Shown: positions 1 through 9,969, counted from the first letter of the stretch. The stretch: 64,000 nucleotides of DNA from Magnetococcales bacterium (GCA_011089965.1 JAANAU010000015.1:17732-81731); one strand, 5' to 3'. Notes: generated from the letters alone by a model not told the origin. Numbers and translations: made by a program.

Positions 1-1881
1 GATCTCGGCATATGTGCTGGGGGTTTCGTTGAGCCGCATCCCCATCTCCAGACACATCTCCTCCAGTTGAGCATGGATCTCCAGCCATTCGCGCACCCGG
101 ACACGGGAGAGATGATTCTCTTTCAAAAAACGACGAAAACCATTGTTGCTCGGATGGTCGCTCCGTCCCTGGTGGATGAAATTCCATAAGTTAATAAAAC
201 CGATAAAATCGGATTGGGGATCCTTGAAGCGGGCATGGGCCTGACGGGCTGCGTCGCGCCGTTCCAGGGGTTCTTCGCGGGGATCCGGAACGCAGAGAGC
301 TGCCACCAGGATCAAAATTTCCCGCAGGCGTCCGCGCTCTCCCCCTTCCAACACGATGCGACCCAATCCCGGGGGCAGCGGCAGTTTGGCCACCTGCCTG
401 CCAATACGGGTGATATGACCATGATCATCGACGGCACCCAATTCTTCCAAAAAACGCATACCTGTGCTGATGGCGCGACTGTTCGGAGGTGTGACAAAAG
501 GAAACGTGTCGATCTCACCGATACGCATGGCCTTCATTTGCAAGATCACGGCATCGAGAGAGGTGCGCAGGATCTCCGGATCCGTGAATTGTGGACGGGC
601 CAGATAATCCTCTTCTGAATACAGACGAATGCAAATCCCCTCTGCCAGACGACCACAACGCCCCTGGCGTTGATCTGCCGAGGAACGGGAGATCTTTTCA
701 ATGGGCAAACGCTGAATGCGTGAACGTTCACCGATTCGACTGATGCGCACCAGACCCGAGTCGATCACATAACGCACCCCGGGCACAGTGATCGAGGTCT
801 CGGCCACGTTGGTGGCCAGAATGATGCGACGACGCGCCGTTGACTGGAAGATCCGCTGCTGATCCGCAGCAGGCAAACGGGCGAACAGAAAGAGGATGTC
901 GGTTCCTGGTCCAACCTCGCGATTCAGGATCTCGCCCAGCGCCCGTATGGGTTGCTCTCCAGGCAGAAACACCAGGATATCCCCTTGCATGCCTGGCTGG
1001 GACAACTCGGATACCGCTGCCAGCACCGCCTGTTCCAGACTCTGCTCTTCGGCCTCTTCCAGGTCGTTCTCTTCATCTGCGGCCACGAATCGCGGGCGGT
1101 AACGGGTTTCGACCGGGTAGGTGCGGCCTGACACCTCAATCACCGGTGCCTGATCAAAGTGATGCGAAAACTGTTCGGCATCCAGAGTTGCCGAACTGAT
1201 GATGAGGCGGAATTCCGGACGTTTCGGCAGAATCTGCTTGAGCAGTCCCAACAGGAAATCGATGTTGAGGGAGCGTTCATGGGCCTCATCGACCAGGATG
1301 GTCGTATACCGTTTCAGCAGTCGGTCGTTCTGCAACTCGGCCAGCAGGATGCCATCGGTCATGATTTTGACCAATGTTTCCGGAGCGGTATAATCCGTGA
1401 ACCGCACCTTGTAGCCGACCAGACGCTCGGAGGCCGCACCCAGATCCCGTGCCAGAAAATCGGCAATGGAGCGCGCGGCAATGCGGCGGGGTTGGGTGAC
1501 CCCGATCAGACCTGCATGACCCAATCCCAACTCCAGACAGATCTTGGGCAATTGTGTGGTCTTGCCCGAGCCGGTCGCCCCGCGCACGATGGTGACCGGA
1601 TGTTTGCGAATGGTGGCAGCCAGCTCTTCCCGACGTGCAGTGATCGGCAACTCGGGTGGATAGGTCAAAGGGGGCAGGGCCGCACGCCGCTGGTGCCATT
1701 CGGTCTGGGAACGTTCCAGATCGGCCAGCAAAGCGACCACCCGCTCCGGATCCGGTACGTGATCGGCTGGCATTCGGTGCAACTCCAGCAACCGTTTGCG
1801 CAACATCTGCCGGTCGCGGGTCATGCAGTGGTTCACGATGCCCGGGCCAGGCAAACCGTGCAGTTTGGATGAAGATTTCAT
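1..1881 (-). CDS. hrpA: ATP-dependent RNA helicase HrpA, N-terminal part (runs off left edge)
   Basis: DEAH-box RNA helicase of the HrpA family; in other bacteria HrpA unwinds RNA and helps rescue stalled ribosomes. The frame is open from the start at 1881 to the window edge (627 codons, about half of the usual 1300). Visible motifs in order: Walker A GATGSGKTT near residue 100, DEAH box in VDEAHERS, motif III ISSAT, and motif VI QRQGRCGR. The core aligns well from memory with E. coli HrpA (YPxxLP, QLPKICLELG, YKVRFTD, TDPEILRTSL). The ATG overlaps the stop of rsmJ as ATGA, so the two genes are probably co-transcribed and translationally coupled. The C-terminal half lies outside the window. 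Confidence 0.95.
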   Translation of the reverse strand, partial: MKSSSKLHGLPGPGIVNHCMTRDRQMLRKRLLELHRMPADHVPDPERVVALLADLERSQTEWHQRRAALPPLTYPPELPITARREELAATIRKHPVTIVRGATGSGKTTQLPKICLELGLGHAGLIGVTQPRRIAARSIADFLARDLGAASERLVGYKVRFTDYTAPETLVKIMTDGILLAELQNDRLLKRYTTILVDEAHERSLNIDFLLGLLKQILPKRPEFRLIISSATLDAEQFSHHFDQAPVIEVSGRTYPVETRYRPRFVAADEENDLEEAEEQSLEQAVLAAVSELSQPGMQGDILVFLPGEQPIRALGEILNREVGPGTDILFLFARLPAADQQRIFQSTARRRIILATNVAETSITVPGVRYVIDSGLVRISRIGERSRIQRLPIEKISRSSADQRQGRCGRLAEGICIRLYSEEDYLARPQFTDPEILRTSLDAVILQMKAMRIGEIDTFPFVTPPNSRAISTGMRFLEELGAVDDHGHITRIGRQVAKLPLPPGLGRIVLEGGERGRLREILILVAALCVPDPREEPLERRDAARQAHARFKDPQSDFIGFINLWNFIHQGRSDHPSNNGFRRFLKENHLSRVRVREWLEIHAQLEEMCLEMGMRLNETPSTYAEI

Positions 1882-2657
1882 GAGCGACTCTGGTGGGAGA
1901 AATACAGGTCGTAGCGGGTGGAGTGGCCGGCAAGCACCTGATCCGCAGCCATGTCTGCCAGAGGTGGTGCCACCTTGGGGCGTTTGACGACCACGCGCTG
2001 ACGGGCGCAAGCCCGCGCCAGAGGCAACAGGGATGCGGCATCCGGATCATCTCCGACCAGCAGACGCAGATGACGCATCTCTTTTTTGACCAGGGCACTT
2101 TTGTGGCGTTCCGGATGCATGGGGTCGAGATAGATCACCTCCGGGGCGGCCATGGGACCGTGGCATGCGGTCAGGTAGTCGCGGGCATCTCCGGCGATGA
2201 GAGACAGCCGGGCGCAAACCGGGACACCCGCCTTTTGGGCGCGCTCCAGTCCGTCAGCCAGCAGCGCATGGACCACCAAGGATCGCTCCACCATGATCAC
2301 CTGACAACCCAACGCAGCCAGCACGAACGCATCCCGTCCCAAACCCGGCGTGGCATCCAGCACCAAGGGTCGAATCCCGCTTTTGATCCCGACAGCCCGC
2401 GCCAGACTCTGTTTGATGCCCTCTTGCTGACGTGCCCGGGCAATGGCCGTGCTGAAATCGACACGCACCGCTGCATTGCATCCCCGGGTGCGTTGCAGCA
2501 ACTCCAGACCTGTCGCGGCAACCCGCAGCACCAGACGAGAAGCCGTCTCCTCCCATGCCATCCACGGCAGTCCCAAACGGTCTGCCTGCTCCTGGGCGCG
2601 CGCCACGAACGCCGTATCATCGGTGGTGACGACTACGGGAAAAACAGACCAAGGCAT
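1878..2657 (-). CDS. rsmJ: 16S rRNA (guanine1516-N2)-methyltransferase RsmJ
   Basis: SAM-dependent methyltransferase that modifies G1516 of 16S rRNA. Diagnostic stretches are the SAM-binding segment LDATPGLGRDAFVLAALG and the catalytic motif YLDPMHPERHKSALVKKEM, very close to the RsmJ signature DPMFP...KSALVKKEMR. About 259 residues, normal for the family. I chose ATG 2657 because GGAG lies 7 nt upstream and the protein then starts MPWSVFPVV; the frame stays open for another 40 codons upstream, but those lack a ribosome site. Its TGA overlaps the ATG of hrpA, giving an rsmJ-hrpA pair. Confidence 0.93.
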   Translation of the reverse strand: MPWSVFPVVVTTDDTAFVARAQEQADRLGLPWMAWEETASRLVLRVAATGLELLQRTRGCNAAVRVDFSTAIARARQQEGIKQSLARAVGIKSGIRPLVLDATPGLGRDAFVLAALGCQVIMVERSLVVHALLADGLERAQKAGVPVCARLSLIAGDARDYLTACHGPMAAPEVIYLDPMHPERHKSALVKKEMRHLRLLVGDDPDAASLLPLARACARQRVVVKRPKVAPPLADMAADQVLAGHSTRYDLYFSHQSRS

Positions 2658-2875
2658 GCAGTCTCCGGAATGTTCAAGAAAAAGTCGCGCGCATTTCAAG
2701 GTGGGTATGGACCAGCAACCATGCACTATTCTTGCAAACTGTCGGTAAATTGTGATAAATTGTCCATAAAAAATCAACCTGTGATGCGGAAGAATGGCGT
2801 GGTTTTCTTTGTATTGAAATCCGTCTTTCTGGCATTCCGTACAATCTCTTTTTTATTTGGAATAAGGAGACGTTC
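2658..2875. promoter_or_regulatory. Divergent intergenic region between rsmJ and the PPC-repeat protease
   Basis: AT-rich 218-bp spacer that must hold the promoters of both divergent transcripts. A possible rightward promoter is TTGCAA at 2732 and GATAAA at 2754 with a 16-bp spacer, but the match is weak. AAGGAGA at 2864-2870 is a strong ribosome-binding site for the gene starting at 2876. No clear operator was seen. Confidence 0.3.
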
Positions 2876-5800
2876 ATGCCTGATGATTTTTCGTCAACCG
2901 TTTCAACAACGGGAAGAGTAACACCCAACGGCGCTTCAATAACAGGAAGAATTGAATCACTTAATGATAGTGATTGGTTTCAAATACAATTGATCGCTGA
3001 TACGGAGTATCGGTTCCACGCCACACGTACCACTTTGCATGGATTGAGCGATCCGGTTCTCTATTTGTACGACAGCCGTGGGGTGAACCTGGCCTTGGAT
3101 GATGACAGTGGCGGACAGGGCAACGCACGGATTGCCTATTCGTGTCTGCTCTCTGGAACCTATTATCTCGGAGTGCGGGATTATTCGTCCGGGGTCGGGG
3201 CGTACACCCTGGCAGCAACCTATCCCATCGACGATCACCCCAACACAATGGCCACAACGGGCCAGTTGGTGATCAATGGTCCGGCACGCTCCGGCACCAT
3301 CGACACCGTGCAGGATGCAGACTGGTTCGGGGTCACCCTGAATGCCGGTACGCTCTATCAACTGCGGGCAACACGTACCGGTTCCGCCGGTCTGACAGAC
3401 CCCTACTTGACCCTGTACAATGGCCGTGGCGAGGAGGTCACCTCGGATGATGATCAGGGAGGGGGCGGCAACTCCCTGATCCGTTTCACCCCATCGGTCA
3501 CTGGAACATTCTATTTGGGGGTGCGGGATTATGGTTTTGGAACCGGAAGCTATCTGATCTCTGCCACGGTGGATGATTTTGCCGGCTCGCGTATGACCAC
3601 TGGGCGCGTGGCCGTCAATGGGACGGCGGTTGCCGGCACCATCGAAGGGCCGGAAGACCAGGACTGGTTTGCCGTCAATCTGACCTCCCGTTCCACCTAT
3701 CGGTTGCGCGTCACGCGCAGCGGAACAACCAGTGGGTTGGTCGATCCCTATGCGACGCTGTTCGATGGCCAGGGCAATCCGGTCACATCCAACAACGATG
3801 GCGGCATTGGCAATAATGCGCAGATCACATTCACCCCGGAGAGTTCCGGCACCTATTACCTGGGTGTGCGGGATTTCAGCACAGGCACCGGACGGTATAC
3901 CGTTTCTGTCGCCAACCCGGACGATTTTGACAGCTCGGTTGCCACGACTGGCCGTCTGGTGGTCAATGCACCGACGGCAACACGCGGCAAAATCGAACGC
4001 GGCGGGGATCGCGACTGGTTTGCCATCACCCTGAACGCAGGCACGGCCTATCAATTGCGCGCTGAAGGGACAACCACACTGAGTCTGTCCGATCCCTACC
4101 TGACCCTTTACAATGCCCAAGGACGCCTGATCACCTCCAACAACAACAGCGGCAGCGGCAACAATGCCCTGATACGTTATACCCCGACTCTGACCGGAAC
4201 CTACTACCTGGGAGTCAGAGGCGATGCCAATACGGATCGCGGTTTTTATACGGTATCGGCAGTCAGTGCCGATGATTATGGCGGATCATCAACAACTTCC
4301 GGGAGTTTGTCGACCACAGGAACCGTACGCACCGGCATCATCGAACGGGTCGGGGATGAAGACTGGTTTGCCGTCACCCTGAACGCCGGTACATCCTACA
4401 GCGTGCGACTCAACCGTTCCACCACAGATGGATTGAACAACCCCTATCTTTCACTGTTCAACTCCAGCGGGGTTCTGATTGCCACGAATAATGACGGGGG
4501 ACTGAATGGCAATGCCAGGCTGGTCTATACCCCACTGGTCACCGGAACCTACTATGTAGGCGCGCGGGATGTCAGTAGCGGAACGGGCAATTATCGGCTC
4601 AGTGCCATTGTCACCACCACCACCAACCTGCAAGATGATTTTCTGTCCACCATGGCCACCACAGGTCGGGTGACGGTCAATCAAACCACCGGAACCTCTG
4701 GTCGCATCGAAACCGCCTGGGACAACGATCTGTTTGCCGTCACTTTGACCGCTGGCATCTCCTACCGCTTGAGCGCCACGGCTGCTGTCAGTGCCGGACT
4801 GACCGATCCATTTCTGACCCTGTATGATCCCCAGGGAACAGCCATTACCTATAATGATGACCATGGAAACACACGTGACTCTTTGATCATTCATACTCCC
4901 ACAGAGAGTGGTACGTATTATCTTGGAGTCAAGGATTACTCCAATGGCACAGGCTCCTATACAGTCTCCGCCATAACCGGAGATGATTATGGTGATTCCG
5001 CATCTGCTGCTGGCGTCGTGTTGGTCAACGAAGAAGCGGAGTCCGGACAGATCGAACGCAGTGGGGATCAGGACTGGTTTCTTGTGGTGCTCTCTGCCGA
5101 TACTCCCTATCAATTCCATGCCACGTCAGAGATTGCGGCTGGTCTCACTGATCCGCTCCTCACCTTGTTGGATGGATACGGAAACGTCCTGACCAGCAAC
5201 GACAATGCCCACAGCGGGACACATGACTCCCTGATCCGCTATACGCCGACTACTGAAGGAATTTATTTTCTTCAGGTCTCGGATCGTGGTACTGGCATTG
5301 GTGCCTATACCGTTTCCGCTTTGACCGATGATGATTATGCCGAGGCGGTGACCACAACCGGGCGTGTGACTCCGAATGGTTCGGTCACTGGTATGATCGA
5401 ATCAACCAATGATCGGGATTGGTTTCAGGTCGATCTGGTTGCCGGTCATGGCTATGCAATTGATCTGTTGGGTGAACCATCGGGAAACGGCACTGTACTG
5501 GATCCTTTTTTCTATGGCGTGTATACCAGCAGTGGGGAGCTGATCGGCAATACCAGCAACGATGATTCCGGAGACTCTGTGGAATCGTATATGCTGTTTA
5601 TACCTGAAACCTCTGGCAGCTATTACCTCTCGGCAGGCGCCTATGGAACATACACTGGCAGCTACCTGCTGCGGGTCAACGATGTTTTGGCAACAGATAT
5701 CGCCAATACAGTACAAACGACCGCCACTCTGGAGGTGGATGGTCGTGCCGAAAGTCGGATCGAATTGGCTCAGGATGTGGATTGGTTTCGAGTCACCTTG

Positions 5801-8197
5801 ACGGCTGGCGAGACCTATATCATCGAACAGTGCAGCGACTCCAGCAGTGCTTCGCCATTGAGGGATCCCTATTTCCGGGGAGTGTACACGGCTGCCGGAA
5901 CCCGCATCAGCGGGACATCCAACGACGATTACGGATTGGGCCTGGATTCCCGGGTGCAATTCACCCCCGAAAGATCCGGCACCTATTATCTGGCGGCAGG
6001 AGCGGCCAGCGGCACCGGAGATTATCTCCTGACCCTGACAGCCCGTACCAACAGCAACGACAACGTGGCAGATTCGACCGAAACCACAGCCTCCATCACT
6101 GTGGATGGCGACAGCGTGGATGGCGTGATCGATACCGCTTTTGAAAGGGATTGGTATCGCGTCAGCCTGACATCCGGTCAGAACTACGAAATCAGCGTAC
6201 GTGGAGCGGCCAGCAACTCCGGCAGCTTGAGTGATCCCGTGTTGATCGGTGTGTACGATGCAGACGGAAGAGTTCTGCCCGGGACCGGCAACCAGAATGC
6301 TCAGGGTACTTCCGATGCCTTTTCCACATTTCGTCCCGCCTCCAGCGGCACCTATTATCTGGCCGTGGGGGGGTATGCCGACAATACCGGAACTTTCCGG
6401 TTGTCGATCAACACCAGCAACGATACGGATGTGCCGGATAATGTTACAACTTCTGCAACGATGACGACTGAGTATCGTGGCCGGGTCGAGGCGGTTTGGG
6501 ATGTGGACTGGATCCGTGTGGCACTCACGGCAGGCACCACCTATCGCATTCAGGAGTTGGGAAGCTCGGGCGGACATGGCACCTTGCGGGATCCGATGAT
6601 TCATGGGATCTATGACAGCAATGGCTTGGCGCTGCCTGGCACCTCGAATGATGATGTCAACGATACCCGCAACTCTGAAGTCACCTTCACAGCCCCGGTC
6701 ACGGGCAATTTCTACCTTGCAGCCGGTGCGTATGGCACCGAAACCGGCAGCTATTTTGTGACCATGACCGCAGGGGATCCGGACACCTCGCAACCGCAAA
6801 TGGTCAATGCGATTCCGGCCACGATCAATCCGGCCTCCAATCTCACCCTGACCTTCAATGAAACAATGCGCGCAGGTAGTGGGAATCTGCGTATTACCGG
6901 CGGTGGAGAAACCATCACCATCGCCATCACCAGCCCCCAGGTCACCATTTCCGGGGAGACAGTCACAATCAATCCTGGGCAAAATCTGGCAGACAATACC
7001 AGCTACACCCTCTCCATCGACAATGGTGCACTGACCGATCTGGCTGGCAATGCCTACGCTGCGAACACAAACCTCTCCTTTGCAACCAGTGCAATCACGG
7101 ATCGCGACACCTGGACGATCATGTTCTACATCGATGGCGATAATGATTTGGAGTCATATGCCATCGATGATCTGAATGAAATGGAGTCGGTAACCATACC
7201 AGAAGGGATCAATCTGGTGACTCTGCTGGATCGGATCCCAGGTTATGATTCCAGCAACGGCAACTGGTCGGATACCCGTCAAGGGGTCATGCTGACCGAT
7301 TCCAATCCCAACACCGTGACCTCATTTTCTGGTTTCAGCTCTCTGGGCGAGCAGAATCTGGGCAATCCGGCCAGTTTGACCCGCTTCATCAACTGGGCTG
7401 CCACCAACAATCCAGCGGATCACTATGCCCTGGTGGTCTGGGACCATGGCGGGGGATTGTCCGGGAGTTGTTGGGACGATACGAACAATGGAGACAATCT
7501 GACCGCCAATGAGTTGCGTTCGGCCATCGACAACTCCAATGTGGATCATTTTGATCTCATCGGTTTTGATGCCTGTCTGATGGGCATGACCGAGCAGGCC
7601 TGGGATTTACGTAATCTCACCGATGTGATGGTGGCCTCCGAAGAGTTGATTCCCGGAACCGGTTGGGCGTATGACCTTTGGCTGCGAGATCTGGCCAACA
7701 ACCCCAACATGTCCGCCACAGATCTGGGATCCAGAATCGTACAAACCTATGCCCAGCGCAATGCCGGCGAGGAGGATATCTCCTTGTCTGCAATCCAGAG
7801 CAATCAATTGACTGCTCTGAATACGGCCATGGAAGCGTTTGCCTCCCGGGCACTGAGTCTGCCTGCAACATCCCAGGAGTGGCAAAAAGTGCGTCAGGCC
7901 GCAGAACGCACGGTCAGTTTCGGTGGAGAAGGGAATCGTTACAACTATCGTGACTTGGGCGATTTCATGAACAATGTCGCTTCCCGCGCCACCGATGCCA
8001 ATCTGGTTACCGCAGCCAATCATGTGGTGGCCCAACTGGATCAGGTGGTTTCCGCCAATGCCGGCACCATTGCCGGCGCCAGTGGTCTCTCCATTTATCT
8101 GCCATATGGTTCCAGACCGGTGGATGCCAGTTATACGGCCACCAATCACTCGTTTTTGTCTTCTTCCTCTTGGGAGACCTTTCTGGCCACACTGTGA
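2876..8197 (+). CDS. Giant PPC-repeat protein with Ig-like and clostripain (C11) protease domains
   Basis: 1773 residues. Residues 1-1300 are eleven tandem copies of about 115 residues, each opening with a DDF/DDY-type turn, then DxDWF, a DPxLxLY strand and GTYYLGVRD; this is the bacterial pre-peptidase C-terminal (PPC) fold. Residues about 1304-1405 look like a bacterial Ig-like Big_5 domain (AIPATINPASNLTLTFNE). Residues about 1408-1773 are a clostripain family C11 cysteine peptidase: TWTIMFYIDGDNDLE start, predicted catalytic His1524 in WDHGGG and Cys1567 in GFDACLMG. Start supported by AAGGAGA 6 nt upstream. There is no Sec signal peptide and no RTX repeat, yet the protein looks extracellular; an unrecognised C-terminal type I secretion signal is one possibility. 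It stands alone between divergent and convergent neighbours. Substrate unknown; calcium binding by the D-rich turns is inference. Confidence 0.9.
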   Translation: MPDDFSSTVSTTGRVTPNGASITGRIESLNDSDWFQIQLIADTEYRFHATRTTLHGLSDPVLYLYDSRGVNLALDDDSGGQGNARIAYSCLLSGTYYLGVRDYSSGVGAYTLAATYPIDDHPNTMATTGQLVINGPARSGTIDTVQDADWFGVTLNAGTLYQLRATRTGSAGLTDPYLTLYNGRGEEVTSDDDQGGGGNSLIRFTPSVTGTFYLGVRDYGFGTGSYLISATVDDFAGSRMTTGRVAVNGTAVAGTIEGPEDQDWFAVNLTSRSTYRLRVTRSGTTSGLVDPYATLFDGQGNPVTSNNDGGIGNNAQITFTPESSGTYYLGVRDFSTGTGRYTVSVANPDDFDSSVATTGRLVVNAPTATRGKIERGGDRDWFAITLNAGTAYQLRAEGTTTLSLSDPYLTLYNAQGRLITSNNNSGSGNNALIRYTPTLTGTYYLGVRGDANTDRGFYTVSAVSADDYGGSSTTSGSLSTTGTVRTGIIERVGDEDWFAVTLNAGTSYSVRLNRSTTDGLNNPYLSLFNSSGVLIATNNDGGLNGNARLVYTPLVTGTYYVGARDVSSGTGNYRLSAIVTTTTNLQDDFLSTMATTGRVTVNQTTGTSGRIETAWDNDLFAVTLTAGISYRLSATAAVSAGLTDPFLTLYDPQGTAITYNDDHGNTRDSLIIHTPTESGTYYLGVKDYSNGTGSYTVSAITGDDYGDSASAAGVVLVNEEAESGQIERSGDQDWFLVVLSADTPYQFHATSEIAAGLTDPLLTLLDGYGNVLTSNDNAHSGTHDSLIRYTPTTEGIYFLQVSDRGTGIGAYTVSALTDDDYAEAVTTTGRVTPNGSVTGMIESTNDRDWFQVDLVAGHGYAIDLLGEPSGNGTVLDPFFYGVYTSSGELIGNTSNDDSGDSVESYMLFIPETSGSYYLSAGAYGTYTGSYLLRVNDVLATDIANTVQTTATLEVDGRAESRIELAQDVDWFRVTLTAGETYIIEQCSDSSSASPLRDPYFRGVYTAAGTRISGTSNDDYGLGLDSRVQFTPERSGTYYLAAGAASGTGDYLLTLTARTNSNDNVADSTETTASITVDGDSVDGVIDTAFERDWYRVSLTSGQNYEISVRGAASNSGSLSDPVLIGVYDADGRVLPGTGNQNAQGTSDAFSTFRPASSGTYYLAVGGYADNTGTFRLSINTSNDTDVPDNVTTSATMTTEYRGRVEAVWDVDWIRVALTAGTTYRIQELGSSGGHGTLRDPMIHGIYDSNGLALPGTSNDDVNDTRNSEVTFTAPVTGNFYLAAGAYGTETGSYFVTMTAGDPDTSQPQMVNAIPATINPASNLTLTFNETMRAGSGNLRITGGGETITIAITSPQVTISGETVTINPGQNLADNTSYTLSIDNGALTDLAGNAYAANTNLSFATSAITDRDTWTIMFYIDGDNDLESYAIDDLNEMESVTIPEGINLVTLLDRIPGYDSSNGNWSDTRQGVMLTDSNPNTVTSFSGFSSLGEQNLGNPASLTRFINWAATNNPADHYALVVWDHGGGLSGSCWDDTNNGDNLTANELRSAIDNSNVDHFDLIGFDACLMGMTEQAWDLRNLTDVMVASEELIPGTGWAYDLWLRDLANNPNMSATDLGSRIVQTYAQRNAGEEDISLSAIQSNQLTALNTAMEAFASRALSLPATSQEWQKVRQAAERTVSFGGEGNRYNYRDLGDFMNNVASRATDANLVTAANHVVAQLDQVVSANAGTIAGASGLSIYLPYGSRPVDASYTATNHSFLSSSSWETFLATL

Positions 8198-8274
8198 TGG
8201 TGCTGAAATGGAAGTCAATGTCTGCCAGTTTGCCATGCGCAAAGGGCAGCAAGTGATCGACTTGGCCGGGGATC

Positions 8275-8300
8275 CCCCTCATCTTTCCAACGATGAGGGG
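8275..8300. terminator. Hairpin between convergent genes, probable bidirectional terminator
   Basis: Perfect 9-bp stem CCCCTCATC (8275-8283) and GATGAGGGG (8292-8300) with an 8-nt loop, in the 156-bp gap between the C11 protease gene and the convergent sigma-54 regulator. There is no long T-run on either side, so it may be a weak or Rho-assisted stop. Confidence 0.55.
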
Positions 8301-8353
8301 TTCATCCCCGGTTTCTGGCAACTGTTATCTGAATTACAGAAAGTCAGAACCGC

Positions 8354-9808
8354 TCACCCCCCCACGGTGTCAATACCGTGTTTTTCCATCTTTCGGTAAA
8401 AGGTGCTGCGACTCACCCCAAGGATTTTGGCGGCCTTCTTTTTCCTCCACTGCGCCTCCTCAAGGGCGCGCAACAAGGCTTCCCGCTCCGGTGGCGGGGC
8501 AGATGCCACCGGAATGGTGGGTGGCGTGGGTGCCGGGGTGGGCGTGGGGGCAGGGATTGGGGGCCGCTCCGGTTCGACCGGCAACTCCAATTCCAGCTCC
8601 ACAGGATCGGCACAAGGACGGTTGATAATCAAATTTTTGGGCAGATGCCGGATGCGGATCGTGTTCTGACGCGATACCACATAGGCGTGTTCGATGGCAT
8701 TTTCCAACTCGCGGATATTGCCCGGCCACGGGTAAAGCCGAAACATCTCCAACACGCTATCCTGAACACCTATGATACTTTTCTCATATTTACGGTTGAA
8801 TCGCTGAATAAAATGGTTGACAAGCAAGGGAATGTCATCCAAACGCTGGCGCAAAGGTGGGACATGGATCTCCACCACATTGAGCCGGAAATAGAGATCT
8901 TCGCGAAATCGACCCAGACGGATCTGTTCCGCCAGATTGCGGTTGGTGGCTGCGATCACCCGTACATCCACTCGAATCGTGCGGGAGTCTCCCACCCGTT
9001 CCAGCTCTTTCTCCTGCAAGATGCGCAACAACCGGGTCTGCATGGAAAGGCTGATATCGCCGATTTCATCCAGAAAGATGGTCCCGCCGATGGCTGCCTC
9101 GAACCGTCCGGGCCGGTCGCGTACCGCCCCGGTAAAAGCCCCTTTCACATGGCCAAACAGCTCGCTCTCCAGCAAGGTATCCTGCAAGGCGGCACAGTTC
9201 ACCTTGACCATGGGGCCATGACTGCGTTTACCCTTGAAATGCAGGGCTTCGGCTACCAGTTCCTTGCCCACACCAGACTCTCCGGTGATCAAGGTGGTGG
9301 TGTCCATGCTGGCCAGAGACTCCACCAGATCATACACCTCCTGCATCTTTTCGCTCATGCCGATCAGGCGATGGAAAGTGCGACGTTTGCGCACCAACTC
9401 CGGCAGTGGAGTGAGACTGGAACGGTCGAGAATCACCACCACCGCCCCCTTGCAATGACCGACATGATCGATCAAAGGGGTGGCGCTGACCCGTACTTCG
9501 GTGCGCTCCTCTCCTGGTCCCGGACAACTCAGATGCAGGTTCCACTCGGCCTTGCGCATGGCAATGACGCGCTGCAACAGGGTGGCCACTTCAGGCACAC
9601 ATCCCGCTTTCTGCTCCAATAACGAATATCCCAAAGCCGGTCCGGCAAAATGACAGGCATTCAAGGCTGCCGGGTTGATGCTGTGAACGATCATCCTTTC
9701 GTCCACCACAATCACCCCTTCGCGGATGCTGTTGGTCACGGTCTCCAGCAAATCCCGCAGCAGGACGGGATTGGTATGCAGATGGTTGGTCTCATGGGGT
9801 GGCATCAT
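8354..9808 (-). CDS. PAS-domain sigma-54-dependent transcriptional activator
   Basis: Enhancer-binding protein, about 484 residues. N-terminal PAS-like sensor (RDLLETVTNSIREGVIVVDE onward, roughly residues 15-115), AAA+ domain with Walker A GESGVGKE, sigma-54 contact loop GAFTGA and Walker B GTIFLDEIGD, then a Pro-rich linker (PPIPAPTPTPAPTPP) and a Fis-type helix-turn-helix (KKAAKILGVSRSTFYRKM). It has no receiver domain, so the PAS domain should sense the signal directly; ligand unknown. The frame can extend upstream to ATG 9865 or GTG 9937, but those starts lie within palindromic sites and have no better ribosome site; ATGATG at 9808/9805 is my choice and uncertain. It is divergent from a sigma-54-type promoter at 10037 and probably activates the ankyrin/cytochrome genes. 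Confidence 0.92.
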   Translation of the reverse strand: MMPPHETNHLHTNPVLLRDLLETVTNSIREGVIVVDERMIVHSINPAALNACHFAGPALGYSLLEQKAGCVPEVATLLQRVIAMRKAEWNLHLSCPGPGEERTEVRVSATPLIDHVGHCKGAVVVILDRSSLTPLPELVRKRRTFHRLIGMSEKMQEVYDLVESLASMDTTTLITGESGVGKELVAEALHFKGKRSHGPMVKVNCAALQDTLLESELFGHVKGAFTGAVRDRPGRFEAAIGGTIFLDEIGDISLSMQTRLLRILQEKELERVGDSRTIRVDVRVIAATNRNLAEQIRLGRFREDLYFRLNVVEIHVPPLRQRLDDIPLLVNHFIQRFNRKYEKSIIGVQDSVLEMFRLYPWPGNIRELENAIEHAYVVSRQNTIRIRHLPKNLIINRPCADPVELELELPVEPERPPIPAPTPTPAPTPPTIPVASAPPPEREALLRALEEAQWRKKKAAKILGVSRSTFYRKMEKHGIDTVGG

Positions 9809-9860
9809 CGGGAATCTTTGTACCCTGCACAGGTTGCGGGTGGGAGTGTGTGTATCATGA

Positions 9861-9871
9861 GACATTATGTC
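9861..9871. promoter_or_regulatory. Palindrome GACAT-T-ATGTC, candidate activator-binding site
   Basis: Perfect 5+1+5 inverted repeat about 170 bp upstream of the -24 element. A near copy, GACAT-A-ATGTG, lies at 9959. Two similar sites at enhancer distance suggest binding by the divergent sigma-54 activator, possibly also repressing its own gene because the site overlaps the longer possible starts. Confidence 0.4.
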
Positions 9872-9889
9872 CCATTCTGTCCCAATGGA

Positions 9890-9902
9890 ACACATTTTGT
9901 GT
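9890..9902. promoter_or_regulatory. Palindrome ACACA-TTT-TGTGT
   Basis: Perfect 5+3+5 inverted repeat between the two GACAT sites. Its sequence differs from them, so it may be a separate operator or chance in an AT-rich stretch. Confidence 0.3.
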
Positions 9903-9958
9903 CGCATCGGTGCATCATGACCGGAGCGGAAAACCACGCAACAGACAGGAATCGACGT

Positions 9959-9969
9959 GACATAATGTG
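9959..9969. promoter_or_regulatory. Palindrome GACAT-A-ATGTG, candidate upstream activator site
   Basis: Second copy of the GACAT-N-ATGT motif, 98 bp from the first (close to a whole number of helical turns) and about 70 bp upstream of the -24 element, a usual distance for an enhancer-binding protein. Confidence 0.4.

Noticed and set aside
5402..6982. Open frame antisense to the PPC-repeat protein
   Set aside because: Arises from the repetitive G+C-rich codons; no domain or start signal.
8209..8399. Short rightward frame after the protease gene
   Set aside because: Contains a terminator-like hairpin and has no ribosome site or recognisable product.
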